Below, in pieces: positions 1 through 13,000 of a stretch of 64,000 bases of DNA. Numbering within the stretch: the first letter of the stretch is position 1; every line of letters starts with the position of its first letter. The stretch is taken from contig CM075938.1 of the NCBI GenBank assembly GCA_038030265.1, forward strand, positions 7,231,009 to 7,295,008, given 5' to 3'. The notes under the pieces were generated by a model, which saw only the letters and a program-made list of their open reading frames with translations, had not been told where the DNA came from and did not search any database. The DNA is from Corythucha ciliata. Taxonomy: Eukaryota > Arthropoda > Insecta > Hemiptera > Tingidae. The translations under genes were made by a program, and so were the position numbers.

Positions 1-830
1 TTTAAGGCAGTATCTGCAGTTTAGCCATTTTCAAGACTTGGAAGCTCAGTTAGGCCATTTTTGAAGCACGCGCAGTAAGTTTCGCCATTTCCCAGACACG
101 AATGATCCGTTGAGCCATTTTTAGGGCTTGATTACCCAGTAAAAACAATTTTACAGCGCCAGTGTAGTCAGTTCATCCCGTCCTTACGGTGCAAGTAACC
201 ATAGCTGTTGGCGGGGGGGGGGAGGTCGATCAGTTGGTGTTGAGAGGACTGCCCAAGCTCCAAACGCCAGTGGTCAGTTTATCGTTAAGGGCCCGAATAG
301 CCATGTTTGGCCCTTGTTTTGTTTGCAGATAGTCGCTTCGAAGGCGCGCGAATCGGCTTTAGCCTCTGTAGGGCGCAAATGATCGGTTTGACCATTTTTG
401 AACCGTGAATTGCTAGCACGAGTATGACATTTTCATTTATGCCTTAAATGGCCAGTTTCGCTATTTTTAGGACACGAATCGTCATTTTAGACATTTTCAA
501 GGTGTGAAGCCTCAGTTTAGCCATTTTTGACGCGCTAATGGTCGATATTGCCCTTTTTCAGGACAGAGATTATCTGTTTGGGGCTTTTTGAAACGCGTAT
601 CGTCAGTTTTACCCTTTATCCACATTGGCAATTTTTACGGCGCAAACTCCCAGGATGGGCATGAATAGCCAGTGTGATTATTTTCATGGCACGAATAGTC
701 AGTTTTGCCATTTTAGAGTCCGATTGGTCAGTTTTGTCGATTTTAGAGCGAGAAATTGCCAGTTTTCTAGGCGCAAAAGGTCTGTTTGGCCATTTTCAGG
801 ACAGGAATCGTCTGTTTAGACCGAATTGGA
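1..830. repeat. Degenerate ~30-bp array, word family B
   Basis: About 25 diverged units of roughly 30 bp share the skeleton GTCAGTTTNGCCATTTTNAG followed by GGCGCGAATG. Unit length is kept but most positions vary, so this is an old array. A poly-G run interrupts it near 208. No gene is supported; the short open frames here only follow the stop-poor repeat. Confidence 0.8.
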
Positions 831-1149
831 CGCTTATCGATTCCAATTTCGTGATTTTGACTAATTTAAGAACGAATTTCCCCATTAGCTCATTGAAAAC
901 CACCATTCCGGCATTTTTTGGGGCTGGCTACCCTGGGTACCACCGCCAAGAAAAAGGCCCTGAAACTTCACCTAACCAGGCCCTTAAGCTCCGCCCTTCG
1001 CTTAAATTAAGACCCAAAACTGTCAATTTCGCGGATATTGAGCTTGAAAACTTGTAATTTTGCTCAAATTAGGACCCGAAATTTCAAAGTTACAAAAAAA
1101 ATTACAACTTGTGTAATTTCGTAAAAATTCGTCGAAGTCGGAACCGTCG

Positions 1150-1480
1150 TCAGTTAAGCAATTTTTGGGCGCATAGTCAGTTTTGCGAGTTCTTGGCTTG
1201 GATAGCTAGTTCAACCATTTTTAGGGCGCGTTGTCAATGAGTTTTGTCATTTAAAGTGCGCGAATGTACCTCAAACAAACGTGAGAATAGTCAGCGCATG
1301 CGCGATATTTGGCGCGACTGGTCGATTTTGGAATAATATATTCAGGTGTTTTCAGGGCACGAAACGTCAGTTGAACATTTTTAGAGATTGTAAAGTCAGT
1401 TTAGCCATTTTTAAAGCGCGCATTGTCAGTTTAGATCCAGTAATGAGGCACGAATGGTTAGTTTGGCCATTGAAGGTCAA
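1150..1480. repeat. Second block of word family B
   Basis: The same GTCAGTTT..GCCATTTTTAGGGCGCG units resume after about 300 bp of mixed sequence (831-1149) that contains family C words in reverse orientation, such as CGAAATTTC and AATTTCGCGGATATT. Confidence 0.7.
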
Positions 1481-1689
1481 TGCTCTTGGTCCGCCACTGC
1501 AGCACGGACTCAAATATTTTCTAATAGTACCATATACAGCATACACAATTTTTTTAACGGTGCACTAATGCGACTGATCGTGAGACATGCCTCTTTCGCG
1601 AACTGTCAATCCCACCTTTCAAACTGGCTGATTAGCACCCAAACTGAACATTTTTGCCATTTGAGATTAGGACAAACTACTAAATCGCA

Positions 1690-1990
1690 GCTAAAATTGA
1701 GACGAAGCACTAGTTCGCAGGTTTTGTAGCTATTTTAGGGAAAAACCACTAACTCGTGGCTAAAAGTGGAATTCGCGGCTGAAATTAAGAAAAAGTGCTA
1801 ATGGGCTTTTCTTGGAACAGTTGACTGACTAAAATTAGAAAAAAACGCAAATTCATGGATAAAATTGAGATAAATCGCTAATTCATGGCTAAATGAAAAA
1901 ATCGCCAATCCGCGGCTAAAATTAAGAAAATTACTAATTAGCGAATACAATTGAGAAAAAGCGCTAATTCGCTGGTAAAAATTGTGAGAA
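1690..1990 (+). repeat. Short array of word family A (GCTAAAATTGAGAAAAA)
   Basis: About eight units of the form GCTAATTCGCGGCTAAAATTGAG with A-rich spacers, about 28-32 bp per unit. This is the most widespread word in the window. Confidence 0.75.
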
Positions 1991-3620
1991 ATTTCTGCAA
2001 AATTACATAATTCTGAGCTGAATATCGGTGAAACTGCCGATATTTCCTGAGTTTCCGGCCTCCCCCCCCCCCCCGAAATTGCAAGTTACAGGTTTTTATT
2101 TCCGCGTACTGGCAAGTTTCGGAGCTTTTTCTTTGGGTGAACGTGGAACCCGGGCTAGCCGGCTACAACGAGTTACCAAAGCCTGACGAATAGCCGCAAA
2201 ATTTCAACATTTTTTAAAGGCAAATATCCGTGAAATTTGAATTTTTTCTGGGCGAAAATTAGTGATGTTGCGAGTTCCAGATCTTAAATTCGGCGTCATT
2301 TCAAGTTTCTGGTCAAAATTACCTCAAAATTACAATTTTCATGTCTAAATATCCAGGAAATTCGTAGTTTCCGGACTTTGCTTAGCAGAATAGCTGGTTT
2401 CGGGGATTTTTTTTTCTTTTCAAGTGACCGTGACGAACAGCTTGTCGAGTCATGGTTAAAGGTGGAAAAAATCGCTAATTGGTGGCTGAGCTAAGAAAAG
2501 GCGCTAATGTGCTATTCTTGAGTGGAGTCCCAGGCTAAAATTAAGGTGATTCATGGCTAAAATTGCAACATTTTGGAGGCAAATATTAGCGAAATTGGGA
2601 GTTTCCTGTCTGAAATTCACGATATACTGCAAGTTTCACGTCTTCATTTCAGCGAAATTGCAGGTTTCGAGACTTTTTTTGGCCGTGGTTGCCGGACAAA
2701 CCAGCTCGGGGAGAGCGCTCAAAGCCTGGATCAAAAATATCACTCGGAATTGGAAGTTTCGAGTCTGAATATCCGCGAAATTGCTAGTTTCGGTTTTTAT
2801 TTTCACAAAATCGTAAGTTTCTGGACTTTATTTTCGCGAAATTGCAAAAATTTGGGAACTTTTTAATTTTAATTTTTAGTGATCGCGGAACCCGAGTCGG
2901 CCAAGACAGCTGCGCTCAAAGTCTGACAAATAGCCGCAAAATTTGGGCATTTTGGAGCCAAACAGCTCTCTGGCTTAATTTTCGCGAAATAGCTAGTTTC
3001 AGGTCTTAATTTCAGCGATTTAGCAGTTTCAGATACCCCTCCCTTGGTTTTTATAGTGGGGTCCGTACCCTGGTCTAGTCGGCACCGATTACGCCCATAT
3101 TCTGACGAATAACCGTGTAATTGCAACATTTAGGGATAAAATATAATTTGTGAGTTGCAAGCTCTGGTCCTAAGAGTGAAATTACAAGTTTCGTTGTTTG
3201 GATATCCGTAAAATTGACAGTTTCGGGTCTTAATTTGAGTGAAATTGCAAGTATATACCTTCTACGGGGCCTTAATTTAAACAAAATTGCAAGTTTTGGG
3301 ACCTTTTTTGTGGCAGTGGGAACCAGGATAATCTGCCCCAACAGAGCCGCGGCCACCTGGACCCCTAGAGCCTAGAGCGCCTAAAACTTGAGAATAACCG
3401 CCAAATTACATTATTCTGAGCTGAATATCAGTGAATTCCTGGCTGTGTGTCTGCGAAATGGGCAATTTCTTAATTTCGGGGCTTATAATTCCAGTGAAAT
3501 TGGGAATTCAGGTTTAGTTTGGAGAAGTTGCAAGTTTAGAGGCGTGTGGAGTCGCCTTGAGAGCCCGCAAGACGGCGAATTTCACCTCAAAATCTCACTG
3601 TTATGTCACTGCCAGTAGTG
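1990..3620. repeat. Word family C array with a higher-order period
   Basis: Units resembling GAAATTGCAAGTTTCGGGTC (about 30 bp) are grouped into larger blocks. Each block is introduced by a GC-rich punctuation segment like GTGACCGCGGAACCCGGCT followed by AAGTCTGACGAATAGCCGCA. Punctuation copies are visible near 2140, 2440, 2690, 2880, 3070, 3310 and 3550, giving blocks of about 190-300 bp. A poly-C run lies near 2065. Confidence 0.7.
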
Positions 3621-4249
3621 TCACCACTTTATTCTGCCTAAATGCTGTCGTTATTTTTGAGCAGAACTTAAATTATTTTCAACATTTCTTTTGTTCGTTC
3701 CGCCTTATTCTTGCATATTGTGTGTAAATGAATTCCTTATTCTATGAAATTAATTGGTCCCCGTCCGCTCTACGAGAAGGAAAGCCGATTCCAATGTTAC
3801 TCACAATTAGGTGTTACGTGTTGGGCAGCAACCAACAATAGCAAGACAAATGAGACTTCGAGTTGACTGCCTGCGAATCTCAAGACGCTTGTATGAAGTG
3901 TGAAGATTCGATCTCTCTCGTATACGGTATAGGAGCAGTGCTATCTGCTTTGAAAAATTGCCAGGAGCTGCATTGCTACTACTTGAAGAGCAAAAAAAAA
4001 TGCTCCCGATTTTTCATTTAATTGCGTCCGTAACGTACTAATGGCGGGAAGGTTCTCTATTTTAGGATTTTCTGCCGATTAGGCCCTTTTCTTTTATGTT
4101 CTCAATTTTATTGTTAATACCAACTGTGTTAATTTTCTTATTCAAGGTTTGGTTCATCAATTCCTGTAGAAGATTAAATGTTTTGGCTTTACTGTCCCCA
4201 GTGACAGGTGACTGCTTCTTGAATAAATTAAGGGAAAAACATAATTTCC
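3621..4249. other. Unassigned sequence, no gene seen
   Basis: Single-copy-looking AT-rich sequence. I see no conserved protein segment and no RNA gene. It could be upstream flank or 5' intron of the PPP2R3-like gene. Confidence 0.4.
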
Positions 4250-6015
4250 CTGGGGGGGGGGGGTGGCACTTGACTTTATCACTTATGTAACATGTTTTTG
4301 AAGACAAGGAAGCACGGGAACGACAAGTTTCTCGAAATGGGGACGCTCAGTAAAATTTGTATCGTTGTGGGATGACAATTTTCCGTATCGCTAATTTCAG
4401 TGAATTCTTCTGGGTGAGAAGTTTTGAGATTTCGAGGATGAAAACGCGCTATTTGGGTTAAGGCTTTAATAGTCTCAAATTTATAAATGTTTAACTTTCT
4501 TCTTTGAATATTTTTCTAAAAAGCCTGATTCTGCGTAAACATTCGCGCAGCGTTAAATAAACAACGAGCCCGTAAAGGTGATTATTTCAATCAAGGGTAG
4601 CAGGATTTTCAAGTCCCACTTGAACAAAACGGAAACTCGTGGGTGTCTTCGGCGGCGTTTAGGATGGTTTTCATTGAGATTAACTTGTGTCCTTCACTTT
4701 TAATTCACCCGCTATTATTGCCTCCAACTTTTTTTTTTTTTTTTACGGCCGTTTTTGGGTCCTTGCCTTTTAACTTTTTACCCCAGTGACGAGGTTTCAG
4801 TACGGCCTCTTTTCCGAAGTAAAATTCTGGGAAGACAATTTCTTTTAATAGTGTAATCAGCGGCGCATCGGTTGATATCTTGAGCAACAAAAACTGACAT
4901 TTTATACTGTCAGAACTTATACGATAACTGCTTTATGTTTTTGTTTCATCGTATTGTACGTCGCTCGCAGTTTTTCTGTGGAGTGCGGTTATTATTTCAT
5001 AGTGCTATCAATTCTATGATTCTTCAGCTCGAGGCCACGGTTTTAATTTTAGAAATGTGATACTCTCGTTTTTCTTATAAAAATAGGGAAAAACGCTAGT
5101 GGCTTCCTTCGGCTCGCTGTTATGTGGGGGGGGGGGGGGCACTTGACTTTATCACTTATGTAACATGTTTTTGAAGACAACGAAGCACGGGAACGACAAG
5201 TTTCTCGAAATGGGGACGCTCAGTAAAATTTGTATCGTTGTGGGATGACAATTTTCCGTAACGCTAATTTCAGTGAATTCTTCTGGGTGAGAAGTTTTGA
5301 GATTTCGAGGATGAAAACGCGCTATTTGGGTTAAGGCTTTAATAGTCTCAAATTTATAAATGTTTAACTTTCTTCTTTGAATATTTTTCTAAAAAGCCTG
5401 ATTCTGCGTAAACATTCGCGCAGCGTTAAATAAACAACGAGCCCGTAAAGGTGATTATTTCAATCAAGGGTAGCAGGATTTTCAAGTCCCACTTGAACAA
5501 AACGGAAACTCGTGGGTGTCTTCGGCGGCGTTTAGGATGGTTTTCATTGAGATTAACTTGTGTCCTTCACTTTTAATTCACCCGCTATTATTGCCTCCAA
5601 CTTTTTTTTTTTTTTTTTTACGGCCGTTTTTGGGTCCTTGCCTTTTAACTTTTTACCCCAGTGACGAGTTTTCAGTACGGCCTCTTTTCCGAAGTAAAAT
5701 TCTGGGAAGACAATTTCTTTTAATAGTGTAATCAGCGGCGCATCGGTTGATATCTTGAGCAACAAAAACTGACATTTTATACTGTCAGAACTTATACGAT
5801 AACTGCTTTATGTTTTTGTTTCATCGTATTGTACGTCGCTCGCAGTTTTTCTGTGGAGTGCGGTTATTATTTCATAGTGCTATCAATTCTATGATTCTTC
5901 AGCTCGAGGCCACGGTTTTAATTTTAGAAATGTGATACTCTCGTTTTTCTTATAAAAATAGGGAAAAACGCTAGTGGCTTCCTTCGGCTCGCTGTTATGT
6001 GGGGGGCGGGGGGGC
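4250..6015. repeat. Tandem duplication of an ~875-bp unit at poly-G tracts
   Basis: The segment beginning CACTTGACTTTATCACTTAT occurs at 4267 and again at 5140, and the segment ending GGCTCGCTGTTATGT occurs at 5125 and 6000. The copies are nearly identical apart from single-base changes and homopolymer length differences. Each boundary is a run of G (4251-4263, 5126-5139, 6001-6014), so unequal exchange or slippage between poly-G tracts is a simple explanation. I see no convincing coding sequence in the unit. Confidence 0.85.
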
Positions 6016-6936
6016 TAGTCTAGAAGAAAAATGTAACCGCAAGAAACGAATTAGCGAGCGCCTAGAAGTCGCGAAGCTATATAGAAAAAAAAGGGAGTCC
6101 TTGTAAATTTTCGTCGGAGCCAAATGAAAAAAGTGTTGCGGGGTAAAAGACCCACTCCGTGTAGGTTTAAGGCATAGAGGAGTGTGATGTCACTATTTTA
6201 GGTGTGGCCTGTGTTGTGTAGTTTTTCTAGAAGCGAACTGGCAACAGGCTCTTCTATAGGTCTAGGAGGAGGAATCTCGACGTCTAATTTTTCTCCATTG
6301 TTCACTTCCGCGAGCGTTCAAATCGCATGTATTCCCTTTCCCCTGCCCTTCCATATTCACTTGACTTCACCGATTCGATTAATTTTTAAAAATTAAATCC
6401 TCTTGCCCCTCGGTTTCGATTTTTCTTACAAAACCTGTTTCCAATATTAATTTGCACTTGACTATCCCTTCTCTGATCTTCCTCCTCCTCACCGGTCATC
6501 TTTTATGATCAAGAGTGAAAGTGGACTTGTCGAGAGTTTACCAGTCGTGGAGGAGTAGGGAGAGGCTCTTACGACACTCTGAAGTACCTTCGAAGTCACA
6601 GATGTTAGTCTTAGCCGCGTGATAGATTCTGTGGTTTTCGTGTTGTGTTGCAGAATATTCAGTTGTTTTTTTTTAATTTGCGTATTTTGTTAATTGTTCA
6701 TTGCGGAAACGGATGCTGGAGCTCGCTTGAAAGTGGCGTTACAGTTCGAAAAAATTCATTTTTTAAATGTATTTCTGTTTCCTGGTTTATTTCGCCTAAA
6801 GTGTGACGCTCGTTGAATACTCATCTTGAAGGCTGTAAGCTTGTCTGTGGGCACAACACGACTCTACTAGAATGTTTGTCGTGTCATGGTATTACGCTCA
6901 TGGTGTTTAGCATGCCAGTTCTTACTGTCTAGTCAG
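6016..6936. other. Upstream flank of the PPP2R3-like gene, no exon identified
   Basis: Stretches near 6202-6330 and 6540-6600 are open and less repetitive, but none gives a splice site in phase with the exon at 6937. The true 5' exon or promoter may be here or outside the window. Confidence 0.35.
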
Positions 6937-7014
6937 TTTGACGATAGCAATGGGCCTCACCCGAAATTCCCGTACAAACCATGGAAACAACCGAGACAAA
7001 GATCGTACAACAAG
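6937..7014 (+). CDS. PPP2R3: PPP2R3-like exon (N-terminal, probable)
   Basis: An acceptor (TAGTCAG, start 6937 or 6933) and a donor (AAG/GTTCGT) frame a segment rich in Pro, Lys and Asn that begins [17 protein letters not shown]. It ends in phase 0, matching the next exon. There is no known domain, so the call rests on splice sites, phase and position. Confidence 0.65.
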
Positions 7015-10000
7015 GTTCGTTTCTTTTATTTCTTGTTAATTCCCTCTCCCCCTCCTGATCATTCTAAGCATTTGGACAGCCATGACCCCATTACCTGTGG
7101 TTCTTTTTCCTTTTCTGGATAAATTTGTAAAGGTTTCTTTTCTAGTTTTCTGTTTCTATTCCATTTATTTGATTTAGTAGGTATAGCTTTGAGTCCAATA
7201 AATAATTTATACCTTACATATTCAACGTCATAATAACTATGAGGCTGTTTCGCTCTTAGTGCGATAAAGATAAACGAGTTGAATTTAAAAAAAAATGTCT
7301 TTCATGGTGTGAACTGAATGAAAACTTAATGCAGACAAATTCGCTGTCAGACTTTCTGCGTAGTGTAACTTATTCTGATCAGTTGCTCCGCACCCTCCTA
7401 CGTCCCCCTTTCCTCAGTCGTCTCGTTGCTTTTGAAAGTCAATGAAGTTGCATTCTTCGAGTGCATTACCCTACCGAGGTTCCTTTCTTTATTAATTTTT
7501 TTTTTTTTTTTCCTCGATGTCTGATTTCAGAACTACTCTCGAGAATCACTGTCGAGTCAGAAAAGTGGTCCTCCCCCGCACACAACTCTTCAGCGGCACG
7601 CAAAAGCGAACAAAAGTCACTTGTTGCCTAGGTAAGAATTTTTTAATTTTATATTTTTTAATATTGTTGAGAAGCCTCGTTGGGAATTTTCTTACAGCAC
7701 TCTTATTTGTTCCCCACTATCTTTATCTCCATTATACATATTTACATTTTATTGGTTTGAAAGACAAAGTTAAATGACACTCCTCTGTGTCCTAGTTTTC
7801 GCAATTTGTGTTTCTCTTCGCCGAGAGTAGCTTCTTTTGAGACGAGAAAGTCAATAACGATTCAAGTCTTTGCCCTCGAAGGAAAATAGTATATGTAGTG
7901 TCTTATTCCTTGTAAATAAGGAGTTCACTGAAAACCAAGTTCACAAAGTTGTAGGAAACTCAACAAACATTTTTAATTTGATCGGTTATTTCAGCCCGTA
8001 GTAACAGTATTCAATTTCAGTTCCGTCATCTCAACCCCCCCCCCTCTCTCGCCAACATTACTGCAAACGTGTCCCCTGCCAATGAAGGACCTTCTCCGCC
8101 CTTGTATAGTTCGTGCAGTAACTGAAAATAGACCGCAGACTACAATGGCTATGTTTAGAACTGGGATCCCTACGGAATGAAAAGGGATCATATCGGCACC
8201 TTTCAAGTTGTCTTGTATCCTTCCTCCTTTTTCGTCCGGTTCAATTCCGTTGTCTCACGGAGGATTTCAATCTCTTCGTTTCACGTCAGTGGTTTTTATT
8301 TAATCAAAGGCCCTGGATAGGAGGAAGGGGGAGGGTGTCAAAAGATTCAATCAAGAATCGCCATATCTCACTTTTAAAGGTGTCTAGAATACTCGAAATG
8401 TCCACAAAGTGAGTGATAAAATGGGGACGATGTCACGCGTCAATGGTTCTAGAGGTAATTTCGTACCCGGTCGTCAAAAGGACAGGCCTAGATTTTCATG
8501 GAGCCGCCCCGGGGCTAATTTAATTTATTTTCGCGAAATTTGAGTTTCGGGCTTGATTACATTTACATATAAGTATTCGTGAAATTGGATGTTTTTCGCT
8601 AAATTGCAAGTTTCTGGACCATATTTTCCGCGAAATACCCCGAAAGACAATTCTCGGGGACGTTGGTCAAGCTGGCCATGACGAATAGCCGTGCAATTCA
8701 GAGCTAAATATTTGTGAGTGTGCCAATTCGGGTTCAAATTTAAGCGAAATCAAAAGTTTCTTGGCGAAATATTCGGGAAATTGCAAATTTCAGGTCTTTT
8801 CTTAGATGAAATTGCAATTTGCTTATCTTTATTTTCGCAAAATCGCAAGTTTCTGGGCTTCTTTTTAGTGATTGTGGAATCCGGTCCAGCCGTCCACGAC
8901 AGTGCCCAAAGTCTGATGTCAGCCGGAAAATTGCAACATTTGGGAGCCAACATCCGCGAAATTGTTTGTTTCCTGGCTGAATATTCAGGAAATTTAAATT
9001 TTCGGCTTATGCGGTTCCATCCTATTTTTAAATTTTGGTCATTTTTGCCTTACCCACCGTATCAACCGAGGGCTTAAATAGGCGATTTTCAGGTCCAATT
9101 TTACCAGCCCCAACCAAAAACTCCTTGTTTTTGAACTATTTTTCTCGACTCCAGAAAGCAACCTTCCGAGGTCTATGCGCGCAGTTCTTTTCTGTGAGCA
9201 AGCTTATGGGCAAAACTACGCCTGAAAAAGAGAAAAAGTTTTATATCCCAGTTTCTTTACCTACGTCCTTAGGAGCCTAAAATTGAGAAGACAATCTAAT
9301 TTGCAGTTCTATGGGGCAATTACCTTGAAAACCCCTAATATTCATGGCTAAAATTGCGAAAAAACTTTTATTCGTGGCTACAATTGAGAAAATGTGTTTG
9401 TTGGAGTACGGCGTATGGGCCTCGCCAGTGTACGCTACTACGTGGTTGCCCCCCCCCCCCGGTATAAGCCCACAAAAACCAATTTTGGCAAAATTTGCAA
9501 TTTCCTCCGAAATTAAAGCGACCCGTAGCTTGCAATTTCGGTGTAATTAAGACCCGAAATTTGTATTCTCCCAATATTTTAGACCCGAAGCTGAAGACTC
9601 AAAACTGTCAATTTCGCGTATATTCAGCCAGGAATTAGGACCCGAACTTGCAAACTCATCAAAAAGATTCAAGTTTAAAAGTTAAGGGCGCAGTCGGGAT
9701 TGTTATGTTCACACCCAAAAGGTCCTGAAAACGTCCGTTTCACTGGAATTAGGACGTGCAATTTGCAAAATCGTGAATATTCAGCCTGGAATTTTCCAAT
9801 TTCGTGGATATTTGCCTTCAAAATGTTGCAATTTGTGCAGCTTTTCGCTCAGAAAACTGCGGGCACTGTTGTGGTCGGCTAGCCTGCGGGTTCCGCGGCC
9901 ACTATATTAAAGATCCACGAAACCCGAAATTTCGCGGAAATGCAGACCAGAAAAACTGGCAATTTCACGAGCATAAATACCGGAAACTATCATTTAAGCG

Positions 10001-13000
10001 ATTTTTATCTCAGAGTGCTGTAATTTCGTGACTATATTTGTCAGGTTTCGGGTGTTGCCGCGGCTGGGCTAGCCCTGAGTCCACGGCCTAAAAAAAAAAA
10101 AAAAAGGCAACTGCAGCCGGAGTTATCGATTTTTCCACTTTCCATCGTTTTTTCCGCACGTGAACCACAAGTTGCCTCCAGAAACCGCGAATTAGCGTTT
10201 TCTCTGTTTTAACCGTGAATTGGTTTTTTTTCCCAATTTGAGCTGTGCCAATGGCAAAAAAAATTCGCCAAAATTTTCAAATAAGGGTCGTCAAATAATA
10301 AGTTATTGGGCTGTGGACCAATACAAAAAAATGTTGATCTACAGTTTTACTGTAGATCTGGCAACCCTGCACCCAGGCCCTTGCATATTACGGCGCTTTT
10401 GGCCGTTTTGACGCGATTTTACGAGACCCCACAATTTGTTCCGCGCACAATTATTCAGTTTAGCCATTTTAAAGACCCGAATGGTCGCTTTAATAGACAT
10501 TTTAAGGACGCCTACAGTAGTGAGCATTGTCAGTTTTAGGGGGTGAATAGCCGCTTTGGCTGAATTTAGCGCCAAAATTGTTTAGCCATTTCCAATGCGT
10601 GAATCGTCTGTTGTACCTTTTTGGGGCGCGAAAAGTCTAGTTGAAACCCGTTTTTAGCGGGTGCGAATAGTATGTCAAGGCTAGGCGTGAATGGCCACTT
10701 TGGCCATTTTAAGAGTGGGAATCGTCTGTTTAGGCATTTTCAAGGTGTAAACCTTCACATCAGCCATTTTTAGCGAGCGTTGAGTCAGTTTGGCCATTTT
10801 TAGAGCGGATATTGTCAGTTTAGCCATCGTGTGGCTGCACAGATAAAATAGTCAGTTTAGCCGTTTTTTTGGCGCGAAAAGTCCGTCAAGCCAAAGGCGC
10901 GAATGGTCGGTGTTGACCACTATTGGGTCGCGAATGGTCAGTGTGGCTATTTTTCCATTTGGGTAGGAGTTGGGGTTGGAGTTGTGTTGAGGCATTTTTA
11001 GAACTGCACAAATCGCCAGTTTAGCCCTTTTTTAGAGCGTGTGAAGTCATTTCTGGACCGGGAATCGCCAGTTTCTCTATTTATAGGAGTGCGCGAATGG
11101 TTACTTTGGCCATTTTTGGCGCGTTAATGGTCGATTTTGCCATTTTAAGTGAGGGAATCATCTGTTTAAGCATTTTCAAGGTATGCACCATCTGTTTAGC
11201 TATTTTTGGGGCGCGTAGCGTCAGTTTGGCAATTTGTAAATTGGGGATTGGCCAGTTTGGCTATTTTAGCGCGCGAATAGTCAGTTTAGCCGTTTAGTCG
11301 TTTTTAAGGGGTGAAAACCCCATTAAATCGGCGTTGGCCATTATTGGCTCGCGACTAGTCAGTTTATCCATTTTCGGCTCGTGAATTGTCGATTTTGCTT
11401 GTTTAGGGTCATGGTTGGAATCATGATCTGTTCAGGGATTTCAAGGTTGCAAGAATCGTCGGTTTGGCCATTTTATGGCGCGCTGTTTAGCCGTTTTTCG
11501 GGTGCGAAAAGCCCATGTCAAGCTAAAATGAGCATCGGCTGTTATTGTCTTGCGAATAATCAGTTTATCCATTTTTGGCTCGTGAATGGTCGATTTAGCC
11601 ATTTTCGGGGTTGCTTGAATAGTCAGTTTAGCCATTTTAGGGCGTATGAAGTAATTTTTGAAGCGGAAGTCGCCAGTTTGCCTGTTTTTGGGTTGTGTTG
11701 GATGGGGGTAGTTCATTGAGCCGTTTTCAAGGCACGAATCGTCAGTTTTGCCACTTTGGCGCAGCCAGTTTTAGGCTGCGAACGCCTGTCATGCAAATTT
11801 TAGTAGAGCGAAGCACACAATTTCTGAAGTCTCTGCCTTGAGCAAATCCTGGATCTGCGCTTTTCACTTTTCCTCAATTTTATCCGCGAAGTGACTTCAA
11901 GAATAGCAAATTATGATATTTCGGCCCTGAAGTTGTTTCGAGAATCCGCGAATTGGTGTTTTTCCTCAATTTTAACCTCGGACTTGCCCCCCCCCCCAAA
12001 AACAACAGATTTGCGCTTTTTCTCTATTTCAGCTCTGAATAAACCGTGAATTATCGTTTTTTATCAATTTTGATTCGGAAGTTACATTGAGAAATCGCGA
12101 ATCACCGCTTTTTCTCAATTTCCACCGCGAATGAAGTATTTTTCTTAACTTTTGAAACGAATGTGTTTTTTTTTTCAATTTCAGCTCCTGACTTGCTACA
12201 AAGTCAGCAAATTACCGCGCTTTGTCAATTTTAGCCGCCTGTATGGGCCTGCGCAGTAGGTAACCGGGGATTAGCAAAGTTGCCTTCACGAGCCGCAAAT
12301 TAGCACTTTTCTCAATTTCAGTTGTGAAGTTGATTCCAGATTAGCCAAGTATGATACAAATTGGATATGTAGCCGTAGTTGCCCATGTTGGCATTCATGT
12401 TGAGGAGTGTCATCTTCAACAAGGTGTGACATGCAACGTTATCTAATTAATTTGTGTCATAATTGCCCGCCTTTTACTTCTAACTATGTCATTAACCTTA
12501 ATCCTAGCCAATTATTTCATTTTCTGAAATTAAGTTAAGGCAATAATGCCTCCAGATACCATGAATTTGCGTTTTTTCTCAATTTTAGCCTTAAACGTTC
12601 CTTAAGGACTACATGCGAACCTCACAGCGACAAGGCCAAACCGTACAATGTTCGGTCACTGAGAGGCGGCTGATCGGCTTCCTTAAGCTGCCTTTACATT
12701 TAATGGTGCTATTACACGTGAGAGTAAGTCTCAAGAGTTGAACTCTCACGTGTAATTGCACCGTAAGAGTTTTTTACTCTCGAGAGTATCTCCGAGAGCT
12801 TAACTAGCCAGTGTAAATGGGCCAGAGAGTTCTCGGGAGAGCACGTGGCACTCTCAGAAAGTTCAATTCTCGAGACACTCTCACGTGTAAGAGCACCATT
12901 AGGGGCATTTTGGCCGTGGCCGGCTTCATTTGTCTGAGGGGCTTGTAAAGCGCGACCCACTCAAATTGAAACACTTCGACAAAATTGCCCAAAATCTATT

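Noticed and set aside
4705..4890. Minus-strand open frame repeated at 5,553-5,765
   Set aside because: It is repeated only because the 875-bp segment is duplicated; it contains a homopolymer-encoded Lys run and no recognisable domain.
6202..6330. Possible additional 5' exon of the PPP2R3-like gene
   Set aside because: The best donor leaves phase 1, incompatible with the phase-0 start at 6,937, and there is no homology to judge by.
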